Source: Bradyrhizobium diversitatis
GTDB taxonomy: Bacteria; Pseudomonadota; Alphaproteobacteria; Rhizobiales; Xanthobacteraceae
Direction of reading: 5' to 3'
DNA length: 64,000 bases
Assembly (NCBI RefSeq): GCF_016031635.1
Contig: NZ_JACEGD010000010.1
Location: 1-64,000, forward strand
Position 1 is the stretch's first letter; every line of letters begins with the position of its first letter. Positions 51,297 through 59,381 of the stretch are shown here, one piece after another. The notes under the pieces were generated by a model. That model did no database searches. It was given only the letters and a program-made list of their open reading frames with translations, and was not told where the DNA came from. The position numbers were made by a program, and so were the translations under genes.

Positions 51297-51764
51297 ATGG
51301 CGGGCACGGTCGAGCAGAAACTGGCGGAACAGGGCATCAAGCTGCACGAGGCCCCCACCCCCGTGGCCAACTACGTCCCGTTCGTGCGCACCGGCAATCT
51401 GCTGTTCGTCTCCGGCCAGGTCTGCTTTGATCCCGCCGGCAAGCTGATCGCCAAGGGCAAGCTCGGTGCCGGCGTCTCCATCGAAGAGGGCGCGGCGGCC
51501 GCGCGTGGCTGCGCGGTGAACCTGCTGGCCCAGGTCAAGGCGGCACTCGGGGACCTCGACAAGGTCGTGCGGGTGGTGCGCCTCGGCGGCTTCATCAACT
51601 CGGCACCGGACTTCCTGGACGGACCGAAGGTGCTGAACGGCGCCTCCGACCTGATGGTCACGGCCTTCGGCGACAAGGGCCGCCATGCCCGCACCACGGT
51701 CGGGGTCGCCTCGTTGCCCGCCGATGCGGCGGTCGAGGTCGAAGGTGTGTTCGAGGTCGCCTGA
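51297..51764 (+). CDS. RidA-family protein (second)
   Basis: The 155-residue protein has YVPFVRTGNLLFVSGQVCFD, EGAAAARGCAVNLLAQVKAA, LGDLDKVVRVVRLGGFINSA, FLDGPKVLNGASDLMVTAFG and HARTTVGVASLPADAAVEVE. The arginine at the deaminase position is present, in contrast to the RidA at 49623-50024. Enamine/imine deaminase activity is plausible. It lies six bases before the phosphodiesterase gene, so they are probably cotranscribed. It is divergent from eipB. Confidence 0.92.
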   Translation: MAGTVEQKLAEQGIKLHEAPTPVANYVPFVRTGNLLFVSGQVCFDPAGKLIAKGKLGAGVSIEEGAAAARGCAVNLLAQVKAALGDLDKVVRVVRLGGFINSAPDFLDGPKVLNGASDLMVTAFGDKGRHARTTVGVASLPADAAVEVEGVFEVA

Positions 51765-51769
51765 CACGA

Positions 51770-52516
51770 ATGCGTGCTCCGGATTGGCTGACAGCCCGGC
51801 CGGTCGCCCACCGCGGCCTGCACGACATTTCGCGCGGCATCGTCGAGAACATGCCGGGCGCGGTGCAGGCTGCGATTGCGGGCAATTTTGCGATCGAGGT
51901 CGATATCCAGCTCTCGTCCGACGGCGAGGCCATGGTGCATCACGATCACGCGCTGGGCCGTCTCACCGAGGCCACCGGGGACGTCATCTCGAAGACCGCG
52001 GCGGAGCTGAGGGCGGTCAGGTTCAGGGACACCGACGAGCGGATGATGTCGCTCAGCGACCTCTGCGCCATGGTCGCCGGCCGCGTGCCGCTGGTGATCG
52101 AGGTGAAGAGTCATTTTGGCGGCGACCGCAAGCTGGTGAAGCGGATGGCCGAGGTGCTGGCGTCCTATGACGGCCCCGCGGTCGGCATGTCGTTCGATCC
52201 CGACCAGGTGCTGGCGCTACGCCAATTGCTGCCCTCCCGTCCGCGCGGCATCGTCGCGCAACGGACCTATGAAGACGACTATTGGGCTGACCTGACGCAG
52301 CAGCAGCGCGACAGCATGCTGTACCTGCGCCACGGCCTGCAGTCCCAGCCGCATTTCGTCGCTTTCAAGATCGATCACCTCCCGGCCCCTGCCCCCTGGA
52401 TCGCCCGCAACGTCTTCGGCTGCGCCCTGCTCGGCTGGACCGTGCGCACCCCGGAGCAGCGGACGCGGGTCGCCCAATATGCGGATCAGATGATCTTTGA
52501 GGGGTTTGTGCCGTAG
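51770..52516 (+). CDS. Glycerophosphodiester phosphodiesterase
   Basis: The 248-residue protein has the GDPD signatures: PVAHRGLHD (catalytic His and Arg), VENMPGAVQAAI, AIEVDIQLSSDGEAMVHHDH (metal-binding Glu and Asp, second catalytic His), VPLVIEVKSHFGGD and FGCALLGWTVRTPEQ. It hydrolyses glycerophosphodiesters to glycerol-3-phosphate and an alcohol. No signal peptide is seen, so it acts in the cytoplasm. It follows the RidA gene by six bases. Confidence 0.94.
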   Translation: MRAPDWLTARPVAHRGLHDISRGIVENMPGAVQAAIAGNFAIEVDIQLSSDGEAMVHHDHALGRLTEATGDVISKTAAELRAVRFRDTDERMMSLSDLCAMVAGRVPLVIEVKSHFGGDRKLVKRMAEVLASYDGPAVGMSFDPDQVLALRQLLPSRPRGIVAQRTYEDDYWADLTQQQRDSMLYLRHGLQSQPHFVAFKIDHLPAPAPWIARNVFGCALLGWTVRTPEQRTRVAQYADQMIFEGFVP

Positions 52517-52542
52517 GAGGCGTTGTCGTCGGCGCACATAAG

Positions 52543-52679
52543 CTCTCGTGTCCCGGACGCGCTGCAACGCATCGCGTTGCTGCGCAGAGCCGGGACCCAT
52601 CTCTTCGCGAGCGCGCTGCCACATGGGCCGCGGCTCAGCAGCGCACCACCAAGTGCTGCGCTGCGTCCGGGGCACGAGA
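52543..52679. repeat. Palindromic intergenic repeat related to families at 40222 and 42281
   Basis: CTCTCGTGTCCCGGACGC at the left and GCGTCCGGGGCACGAGA at the right form the outer arms, with GCAGAGCCGGGACCCAT inside. Its right end is shared exactly with 42281-42305. Confidence 0.82.
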
Positions 52680-52733
52680 CCTGTGTTCCTCCACCCCTTG
52701 AAGTCGCTGCTGCAATGCACGATCTTGGGCGCA

Positions 52734-53990
52734 ATGGCATCATCCGACATTACGCTCGAGGCCGTACCATTTATCGGCGAAGTCTCGCCCGAGGATTGGG
52801 ACGCCTGCGCCAATCCCGGCAAGGCTCTTAACGAAAAGGCTTGCAAGGGGCATGGCCTGGGAACCTCATCCGCCCTTCCAGCCGATTCCCTCAGCCTCTC
52901 AAGTCCTGCCTATAACCCGTTCGTCTCGCACGCATTTCTTTCCGCCGCCGAGAAGTCGGGTTCGGCGACCATCCGCACCGGCTGGGGTCCGCGGCATCTG
53001 GTGGCCAAGCTCGACGGCCGCGTCGTCGGCGTCGTGCCCTGCTATCTGAAATCGCACTCGCAAGGCGAATACGTCTTCGACCGCGGCTGGGCAGACGCTT
53101 ATGAGCGCGCCGGCGGGCGCTACTACCCGAAGCTTCAGGTCTCGGTTCCCTTCACGCCGGCAACGGGGCCGCGGCTGCTGGTACGCGAAGGCGTCGACCG
53201 TGCGCAGATCACCGACGCCCTGGCGAGCGGCCTGGTGGCGCTGTGCGGCGTCAGCAAGGCGTCCTCGGTCCACGTCACCTTCGCGCGCGAGGCCGAATGG
53301 AAGCTGCTCGCAGAGCACGGCTTCCTCCAGCGCACCGACCAGCAGTTCCACTGGCACAACGAGGGGTTTGCGAGCTTCGACGACTTCCTGGCGACGCTGA
53401 ACTCCCGCCACCGCAAATCGATCAAGCGCGAGCGGCGCGACGCACTGGCCGCGGGGATCACGATCCACTGTCTCACGGGCAAGGACATCACCGAGGATGC
53501 CTGGGATGCGTTCTTCCAATTCTACATGGAGACCGGCTCGCGCAAATGGGGCCGGCCTTACCTGACGCGCGAGTTCTTCTCACTGATCGGCGAGACCATG
53601 AGCGAGGACGTGCTGCTGGTGATGGCCCGCCGCAACGGCCGCTGGATCGCGGGTGCGATCAACTTCATCGGCTCGGACACGCTGTTCGGCCGCAACTGGG
53701 GCGCGGTCGAGCATCATCCGTTCCTGCATTTCGAGGTCTGCTACTATCAGGCGATCGACTTCGCAATTAGACGCGGCCTGAAGCATGTCGAGGCCGGCGC
53801 GCAGGGCGAGCACAAGATCGCGCGCGGCTACCTGCCGCGCACCACCTACTCCGCCCACTTCATCGCCGATCCGGGCCTGCGCCGCGCCATCGACGATTAC
53901 CTCAAGCGCGAGCGCGCCTATGTCGCGGAGGCCGGACGGGAGCTCGCCGAGCTCGGCCCGTTCCGCAAGGGCGCCGATGAGGCGCCTTGA
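52734..53990 (+). CDS. FemAB-like/GNAT-type acyltransferase (COG3146 family)
   Basis: The 418-residue protein matches the family sometimes called peptidogalycan biosynthesis or DUF482. It shows PAYNPFVSHAFLSAAEKSGS, GPRHLVAKLDGRVVGVVPCY, YVFDRGWADAYERAGGRYYP, LNSRHRKSIKRERRDALAAG, YMETGSRKWGRPYLTREFF and ARGYLPRTTYSAHFIADPGL. It has a double GNAT fold like FemX, which transfers aminoacyl groups from tRNA to peptidoglycan precursors; the real substrate is unknown. The start at 52734 lies 55 bases after a repeat; the open frame further upstream is repeat sequence. Confidence 0.88.
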   Translation: MASSDITLEAVPFIGEVSPEDWDACANPGKALNEKACKGHGLGTSSALPADSLSLSSPAYNPFVSHAFLSAAEKSGSATIRTGWGPRHLVAKLDGRVVGVVPCYLKSHSQGEYVFDRGWADAYERAGGRYYPKLQVSVPFTPATGPRLLVREGVDRAQITDALASGLVALCGVSKASSVHVTFAREAEWKLLAEHGFLQRTDQQFHWHNEGFASFDDFLATLNSRHRKSIKRERRDALAAGITIHCLTGKDITEDAWDAFFQFYMETGSRKWGRPYLTREFFSLIGETMSEDVLLVMARRNGRWIAGAINFIGSDTLFGRNWGAVEHHPFLHFEVCYYQAIDFAIRRGLKHVEAGAQGEHKIARGYLPRTTYSAHFIADPGLRRAIDDYLKRERAYVAEAGRELAELGPFRKGADEAP

Positions 53991-54050
53991 CGCCTCGCCG
54001 CCGCTGGTGACAGTAAGTGCAAAATCTCGAGGAGCCGCCGAGGAGCTACC

Positions 54051-54479
54051 ATGACCGCCTACGACACCAGCAACATCTTCGCAAAGATACTGCGCGGCGA
54101 GCTGCCCTGCTACAAGGTCTACGAGGACGGGCACGTGTTGGCCTTCCTCGACATCATGCCGCGCACGCCCGGCCACACCCTGGTGATCCCCAAGGCCCCT
54201 GCCCGCAACATCCTCGACATCAAGCCGGACGACTACGCCCATGTCGCCCGCGGCGCGCACAAGATCGCAACCGCCGCGATGAAGGCGTTCGGGGCCGACG
54301 GCATCACCGTGCAGCAATTCAACGAGCCGGCCGGCGGACAGGTGGTGTTTCACCTGCACATGCACGTGATGCCGCGCCACGACGGCGTCGCGATGCTGCC
54401 GCCGGCGAGCCGCAAGGAAGACGCCAAGGTGCTGGAAGAGCACGCGGCCAAGCTGATCGCGGCGTTGAAGGCCGGGTAG
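54051..54479 (+). CDS. HIT-family nucleotide hydrolase
   Basis: The 142-residue protein has TSNIFAKILRGELPCYKVYE, VLAFLDIMPRTPGHTLVIPK and the histidine triad VVFHLHMHVMPRH (HxHxHxx), whose middle histidine is nucleotidylated. HIT proteins hydrolyse AMP-lysine-like or dinucleoside phosphates. It lies 60 bases after the acyltransferase on the same strand and may be cotranscribed. A repeat follows the stop. Confidence 0.94.
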   Translation: MTAYDTSNIFAKILRGELPCYKVYEDGHVLAFLDIMPRTPGHTLVIPKAPARNILDIKPDDYAHVARGAHKIATAAMKAFGADGITVQQFNEPAGGQVVFHLHMHVMPRHDGVAMLPPASRKEDAKVLEEHAAKLIAALKAG

Positions 54480-54490
54480 CCCCACAGACT

Positions 54491-54588
54491 CCGTCATTGC
54501 GAGGAGCCCTTGCGACGAAGCAATCCAGAATCCCTCCGCGGAGGCAGTCTGGATTGCTTCGTCGCTTCGCTCCTCGCAATGACGACGG
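54491..54588. repeat. Palindromic intergenic repeat, family C, copy 2
   Basis: CCGTCATTGCGAGGAGC and GCTCCTCGCAATGACG form the ends; GACGAAGCAATCCAGA and TCTGGATTGCTTCGTC form the inner arms. It separates the convergent HIT and trmO genes. Confidence 0.9.
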
Positions 54589-54599
54589 AGAGAGCGTGA

Positions 54600-55091
54600 C
54601 TACCCCGTCTCGAAATCGCCCTTCTGCGGCGCGGCCAGTGGCGTGAACTCGCAGCGGTCGGGCTTGAGATCGATCAGCGGTGTGTTGTCGAGGCAATCGA
54701 GCCCACGCACCAGGATCGCATTGCCCTCGATGCCGACCAGCTTCACGATCGACGTGCCGATCGGGTTGGGCCGAACCGGAGAGCGCAGCGAGAACGTGCC
54801 GCGGGTCTTCTCGTTGTTCTTCGGGCTTTGCAGGATGATGTCGCGGCGCGACTGGTCGAGCCAGTAGAGCACTTCGAGATTGCTGTAGAAATCGACGCCC
54901 TTGATCGCCGGCACGAACGGCTCGAAGATCTCGAGGCGGCATATCGGGCCGTCCTGACGCCCCTGCCGCGGCGTTTCCAGGCGCGACGTCCAGGGCGTGC
55001 GGATACGGCCGATGAAGACGAGGCCGGCATCTTGCGTCGGCGGCAGCTCGATGGCGACCTCGCCCTCGCGTAGCTCCTGTTCGCGAACCAT
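54600..55091 (-). CDS. trmO: tRNA (N6-threonylcarbamoyladenosine37-N6)-methyltransferase TrmO
   Basis: The 163-residue protein has the TsaA-like beta barrel: GLVFIGRIRTPWTSRLETPR, ICRLEIFEPFVPAIKGVDFY, VLYWLDQSRRDIILQSPKNN, RGTFSLRSPVRPNPIGTSIV and GLDCLDNTPLIDLKP. SPxRPNxIG and DxxDxTPxxDxKP are diagnostic. It methylates t6A37 of a threonine tRNA using SAM and improves decoding. It starts about 30 bases before the azlD stop on the same strand and may follow that operon. Confidence 0.92.
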   Translation of the reverse strand: MVREQELREGEVAIELPPTQDAGLVFIGRIRTPWTSRLETPRQGRQDGPICRLEIFEPFVPAIKGVDFYSNLEVLYWLDQSRRDIILQSPKNNEKTRGTFSLRSPVRPNPIGTSIVKLVGIEGNAILVRGLDCLDNTPLIDLKPDRCEFTPLAAPQKGDFETG

Positions 55092-55121
55092 GTTTCAGTT
55101 CCTTGCTGTTCGCCGGCGGTT

Positions 55122-55472
55122 TTAGCCCAACCACCACTTGCCGGCCAGCATGAAGACTTCGCCCGTGACCACGCCGGCGAAGATCGAGCGGCGGGTCAGC
55201 AGGAAGACGACGAGCCCGGCGCCGACCGCGCCATAGCGCAGCACGTCAGGTACAGTGGCAAGCGCCCCTGGCGGCTCCACCACGATCTGGGCGATGACAC
55301 CGGCCAGGATTGCGGTCGCGACCGCACGCACCCAGACCAGGAGCTCCGAGCCCTCGTCGATGCCACCGCCGAACCACAGCCCCAGCATGCGCCAGATCTG
55401 GTTCGGAACGACGCCGGCGACGAACAGCACGGCGAGCGCGTGCCAGTCGCCGATAAGCTGCGCAAAGCTCAT
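55122..55472 (-). CDS. azlD: AzlD-family small transport subunit
   Basis: The 116-residue protein has four hydrophobic segments: MSFAQLIGDWHALAVLFVAG, VVPNQIWRMLGLWFGGGIDE, ATAILAGVIAQIVVEPPGAL and GAGLVVFLLTRRSIFAGVVT. This is the AzlD partner that pairs with AzlC in branched-chain amino acid export. Start ATG 55472 overlaps the azlC stop by four bases (ATGA); the frame is open upstream, shadowing azlC, and must be cut here. Confidence 0.9.
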   Translation of the reverse strand: MSFAQLIGDWHALAVLFVAGVVPNQIWRMLGLWFGGGIDEGSELLVWVRAVATAILAGVIAQIVVEPPGALATVPDVLRYGAVGAGLVVFLLTRRSIFAGVVTGEVFMLAGKWWLG

Positions 55473-56209
55473 GCGCGCACCTCCCGCCACCAATGCACGC
55501 CATAAGCGATCGTGCCTGCAACGACGCCGCTGACGAGGATGTCGAGGCCGGAGTTCATCTTCGCGGCCAGCGGGTAGAGCAATATCCCGAGCGCCAGCGC
55601 AACGACATCGGCGACCTCGCGGCTGTTGCGTGCGGTCGAGAACAGGAAGGACAGCGGGGTCAGCAGCAGGATCGCCGCACCAAGCGTCTGCGTCAGGTTG
55701 GCGGCGAGGAAATAGCCGACCGTGTTGGCGACGAGGCACACCGAAACGAGGCCACAGCCGAGCCCGTGGACGAAGGCGATGCGCCGCTCCCGCGGCACAA
55801 GCGGCAGGAAGCGGTGGCATTCGACCCACAGCGTCACCGCCGTCAGATGCGCGGCGAAGACCAGCTCGCGTCGTTTCGTCGTCGGCGTCCGCATCAGCGG
55901 CAGCACCGACACGACCATCGGAAACAGCCGAATGGCGCTCACCGTCACCGCGATCGCGGACTGGATGATGGTCGCGCCCGAGCCGAGCGTCGTGATGAGA
56001 ATGATCTGCGCGGGACCGGCCCAGACGAACAGCGTCGAGGCGAGCGCCCAGACCAGGCTGAAATGGGTGTCGTGGGCAAGCGCGCCAATGCCGAGATAGG
56101 TCACGAACAGCACGATGGTGAGGATCGTCTGCGTGATCGAGCGCAACCCCCACGCAAACGCGCGCCACGGACTTTGCCATTGAGGGGAATCGAGCGGAGG
56201 AAGCGCCAC
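55469..56209 (-). CDS. azlC: AzlC-family branched-chain amino acid exporter subunit
   Basis: The 246-residue membrane protein contains FSLVWALASTLFVWAGPAQI, TVSAIRLFPMVVSVLPLMRT, HLTAVTLWVECHRFLPLVP and YFLAANLTQTLGAAILLLTP. The AGPAQ and VSxxRxxPMV motifs are typical of AzlC. With AzlD it exports branched-chain amino acids or analogues. The two genes overlap by four bases. No regulator (Lrp-type) is adjacent. Confidence 0.92.
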   Translation of the reverse strand: MALPPLDSPQWQSPWRAFAWGLRSITQTILTIVLFVTYLGIGALAHDTHFSLVWALASTLFVWAGPAQIILITTLGSGATIIQSAIAVTVSAIRLFPMVVSVLPLMRTPTTKRRELVFAAHLTAVTLWVECHRFLPLVPRERRIAFVHGLGCGLVSVCLVANTVGYFLAANLTQTLGAAILLLTPLSFLFSTARNSREVADVVALALGILLYPLAAKMNSGLDILVSGVVAGTIAYGVHWWREVRA

Positions 56210-56320
56210 GGGAGTGTCGGTCGGGGTTTACGGAATCGTGCCCGCATAACGGGCAATGGGGGCATCCGCGTCAAGGAAGCCCGCGGCGGGGCTGGCATGC
56301 GCGAGGCCCAGGCCCACCGT

Positions 56321-56450
56321 CGTCATTCCGGGGCGCGCCACTTGGCGCGAACCCGGAATCCATCTCGCGACGGTCTCTGTGGCCCGATGGATTCTCAGGT
56401 GCGCAATTGCGCACCATAGTTCGATGCTTCGCATCGCCCCGGAATGACGG
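56321..56450. repeat. Palindromic intergenic repeat, family B, copy 3 with an insert
   Basis: CGTCATTCCGGGGCGCG at the left and CGCCCCGGAATGACGG at the right are the family B ends. The centre is longer than in the other copies and carries an extra palindrome, GGTGCGCAATTGCGCACC (56399-56416). Confidence 0.88.
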
Positions 56451-56466
56451 CCAGAGCGAATGCGCT

Positions 56467-57420
56467 CTACCCGCTCACACCGCGGTTCTTCAGCACGAAG
56501 CAGGCGCCGCCTGCCTTGCGGATGCGGTTGCACAGATCATCGGCCTCGGCTCGGGTATCCGCGCCGATGCGGACCTGGTAGAAGGCGCGCGTGCCGCGGC
56601 TGCGCATCACCGAGCTTAGCAGGCTCGGGTCACGCTCGCCGACCACGGCGCTCAGTTTCGTGACCGCCCTGGAATACATCGCCAGCGCCTTGTTGCGGTC
56701 GAAGCCGGCCGCGAGCTGCACCCCCCAGATCTTTGCAGCGGCAAGCTCCACATGCTGCTCGAGCTCGGCGACGAACGGATTCGGCGCGCGCTTGAGCAGC
56801 GCCATCAGATCACGGCAGCTCGTCGGCGGCGAACTCGGCGGTCCCTTGCCGGTGCTGCCCGCCTTGGCCCAGGCATCGACGCTCGTGCCGGTGATGGCGA
56901 AGACGTAGTTGCGGGTCTGCTCCGGCATCGGCCCGGTGCCGGCGAGCCATTCCTGCACACGCCGCGGACCGGCATTGTAGGCCGCCGCGGCGAGGCCGAG
57001 ATTGCCAAACTGGTTGCGCAGCTCGTTCAAGAACTCGGCCGACTTCGGCAATGCCTGCACCGGATTGAATGGATTGAGCAGCCCGCGCTCGCTTGCAGTC
57101 CCCGGCATGAACTGCGCGATCCCTTGTGCGTGCTCGCCGTTGCGCGTCATCGGGCCGACCGCATCGGCCTGGAAGCGGCTCTCCTGCCAGATCACCCGGG
57201 CGAAGAATTCGAGCGGGAGATTGGCATCGCGCGCAGCCGCCTCCACGATCAGGCAGATCGACTCCCGCGTGTCGCTCTCACGCGCATCCGCGGGTTTCTC
57301 CGCAGGCTTCTGGGCGTCCTCGGCATTGGAAGGCACGACAGGGGCCGGCGTCTCGTCTGCGAGCACCGGCGACAGCACGAAAGCGTGGCACAAGACGGCG
57401 ATGACCCGAGCTATTCGCAT
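56467..57420 (-). CDS. Periplasmic lytic transglycosylase with C-terminal SPOR-like domain
   Basis: The 317-residue protein has a signal peptide (MRIARVIAVLCHAFVLSPVLA then DETPAP), a Pro/Glu-rich linker, then an SLT domain: FARVIWQESRFQADAVGPMT (catalytic Glu), HAQGIAQFMPGTASERGLL and LGLAAAAYNAGPRRVQEWLA. A C-terminal segment (FYQVRIGADTRAEADDLCNR, KAGGACFVLKN) looks like a SPOR domain, which binds denuded septal peptidoglycan. So it probably cleaves glycan strands at the division site. The start is set by the signal peptide at 57420. Confidence 0.9.
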   Translation of the reverse strand: MRIARVIAVLCHAFVLSPVLADETPAPVVPSNAEDAQKPAEKPADARESDTRESICLIVEAAARDANLPLEFFARVIWQESRFQADAVGPMTRNGEHAQGIAQFMPGTASERGLLNPFNPVQALPKSAEFLNELRNQFGNLGLAAAAYNAGPRRVQEWLAGTGPMPEQTRNYVFAITGTSVDAWAKAGSTGKGPPSSPPTSCRDLMALLKRAPNPFVAELEQHVELAAAKIWGVQLAAGFDRNKALAMYSRAVTKLSAVVGERDPSLLSSVMRSRGTRAFYQVRIGADTRAEADDLCNRIRKAGGACFVLKNRGVSG

Positions 57421-57508
57421 GGCACTGACGCTATCGGACAAATCGGACCTTGACTTGGAACCCCAGCCAACTAGCACAAGCGGCAGTATCAACGCAGGTT
57501 TCGCCCGA

Positions 57509-58147
57509 ATGGTGACAATCTTTTTTGATCTCGACGGCACGCTGACCAATCCCAAGCCGGGGATCACGCGATCCATCCAATACGCGCTGGAGCGGCTCAA
57601 CCAGCCTGTCCCGAGCGAGGATGAGCTGACCTGGTGCATCGGGCCGCCGCTGCATGCCAGCTTGAAAAAGCTCACCGGAACCGACGAACTCGCCGACCGC
57701 GCGCTGCTGCTCTATCGGGAGCGCTTCAGCGATATCGGCCTGTTCGAGAACGAAGCCTATGCCGGCATCATGGACACCCTCACGAAGCTTACTGCGACAA
57801 CACCGCGCATGTTCGTCGCGACCAGCAAGCCTGCGGTCTACGCCACCCGCATCGTCGATCATTTCGGCCTGAAGCCGTATTTCGAGCGCGTGTTCGGCTC
57901 CGAGCTCGACGGCACCCGCGTCGACAAGCGCGACCTGCTCCGCTATGCGCTCGACGAGGCCAGGGTCGACGCGAACAACGCGATCATGATCGGCGACCGC
58001 AGCCATGACGTGGTCGGAGCCAGGACCAACGGGATGACCGCAATCGGCGTGCTCTATGGCTATGGCAGCGAGACCGAGTTGCGGGACGCCGGCGCGCATC
58101 ATATCTGCGCCGCACATCTCGAACTGCTAGGACATTGTGTGGCTTGA
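57509..58147 (+). CDS. HAD-superfamily phosphatase (phosphoglycolate phosphatase-like)
   Basis: The 212-residue protein has all HAD motifs: FFDLDGTLTNPKPGI (nucleophile Asp), FVATSKPAVYATRIVDHFGL (motif II), DKRDLLRYALDEARVD (Lys of motif III) and MIGDRSHDVVGARTNGM (motif IV). A four-helix cap lies between residues 15 and 80, the Gph/PGPase type. It dephosphorylates a small metabolite. Start ATG 57509 fits; the longer frame is antisense to the transglycosylase gene. It is convergent with the nitrilase gene. Confidence 0.92.
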   Translation: MVTIFFDLDGTLTNPKPGITRSIQYALERLNQPVPSEDELTWCIGPPLHASLKKLTGTDELADRALLLYRERFSDIGLFENEAYAGIMDTLTKLTATTPRMFVATSKPAVYATRIVDHFGLKPYFERVFGSELDGTRVDKRDLLRYALDEARVDANNAIMIGDRSHDVVGARTNGMTAIGVLYGYGSETELRDAGAHHICAAHLELLGHCVA

Positions 58148-58174
58148 CGTAAGCCCGTTTCCGCGCAGCGACGC

Positions 58175-59191
58175 TCAGCTTGCCGCCGCCGCGATCTCCG
58201 TGGGCTCGACGGTGTCGACCGGCAGCGCGAACTGCTCGACGCGCTGGTACCGCTTCTTGTTGAGCAGCAGCCGCGTGACGTCGGGCCGCGAATAGTGGCC
58301 GGCGGGGTCAGCGGCGTTCTTGGCAACGCCGATGGCGCCAAGATCGATCTCGGCGATCAGCAGCCCTTCCTGGTCCGGCGCCAGCTTCTCGCCGATCTGG
58401 CCGCCGTCGGGGCCGTAGATTGCGGCAAACCCGCCGCCAGCATGCAGCAGCGCATGCTTGTCCGGCCGGTCGCAGAGCTCGTCGATCATGGCCTGCGACA
58501 CCGTCGCGCAAGGCGCCAGCACGAAGCAGGAGCCCTCCACCGCATAGACACGCGAGGCGGCGTTGTTGACCTCGGCACCCAGCGCCGGCGCGAAGGGATC
58601 GTAGAGCGAGAAGCTCGGCCAGGCCGCGACGTGGACCTGCTCGTTCTGGGCATACATCGCGTATTTCGACAGCGGCTGGAGATGCTCCCAGCAGCACAGT
58701 GCGCCGAGACGGCCGATGTCGGGCCGCGCATGCACGGCAAGGTCGCTGCCGTCGCCCTCGCCATAGACGGTGCGCTCGGCATGGGTCGGCCGCAGCTTGC
58801 GGCGCTTTGCGATGGTCTCGCCGTCGGGCCCGATCAGCCATTGCGCCAGATAGAGGCTGCCGCCATCGCGTTCGGACAGGCCTATCACGGCGGTGAGCTT
58901 TGCCTTGCGCACGGCCTCGCGCAGCCGCTCGGCCTGCGGGCTGTCGTAGGACAGCGAATTGTCGAAATAGCGCTGCACGAAGCCGCGTCCGATCGCCCAG
59001 GCCGGCGAGTCCATCCAGATATGCCAGGGGTAACCGGGGATGAAGGCCTCGGGAAAGGCGATCAGCTTGGCGCCCTTTTCCGCGGCCTCCCTGATCAGAG
59101 CGATCGACTTGTCGATCGAGGCCTCGAGGTCAAGCCAGGCCGGCGCCGCCTGCACCACCGCGACCTTGTATTTCGGATGCTCGATGCCCAT
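58175..59191 (-). CDS. Nitrilase
   Basis: The 338-residue protein shows the Glu-Lys-Cys triad of carbon-nitrogen hydrolases: IAFPEAFIPGYPWHIWM (Glu), AKRRKLRPTHAERTVYGEGD (Lys) and IGRLGALCCWEHLQPLSKYA (Cys). CCWEH and THAERTVYGEGDG are typical of true nitrilases acting on aliphatic or aryl nitriles. It hydrolyses a nitrile to acid and ammonia. The start at 59191 is supported by GGAGG five bases before it; GTG at 59224 and ATG at 59203 are alternatives. A frameshifted AraC regulator is divergent. The natural substrate is unknown. Confidence 0.93.
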   Translation of the reverse strand: MGIEHPKYKVAVVQAAPAWLDLEASIDKSIALIREAAEKGAKLIAFPEAFIPGYPWHIWMDSPAWAIGRGFVQRYFDNSLSYDSPQAERLREAVRKAKLTAVIGLSERDGGSLYLAQWLIGPDGETIAKRRKLRPTHAERTVYGEGDGSDLAVHARPDIGRLGALCCWEHLQPLSKYAMYAQNEQVHVAAWPSFSLYDPFAPALGAEVNNAASRVYAVEGSCFVLAPCATVSQAMIDELCDRPDKHALLHAGGGFAAIYGPDGGQIGEKLAPDQEGLLIAEIDLGAIGVAKNAADPAGHYSRPDVTRLLLNKKRYQRVEQFALPVDTVEPTEIAAAAS

Positions 59192-59381
59192 TCCCGCCTC
59201 CATTGCCGGTTGATCGGAAACCACGTCCGATGCAGTCTATTTGGCCAAGCCGGGCGGCCGGGCGCTCGACCACGGCGGAACAAAAACTCGACTGGGAAGG
59301 GACCGTCGGTCGGTACGGGATTTGCCTGCGGCAGGCTGGATCCCCGGCGATTTTGCGGGATGTGAAAGGGAGGCTGTCCAG

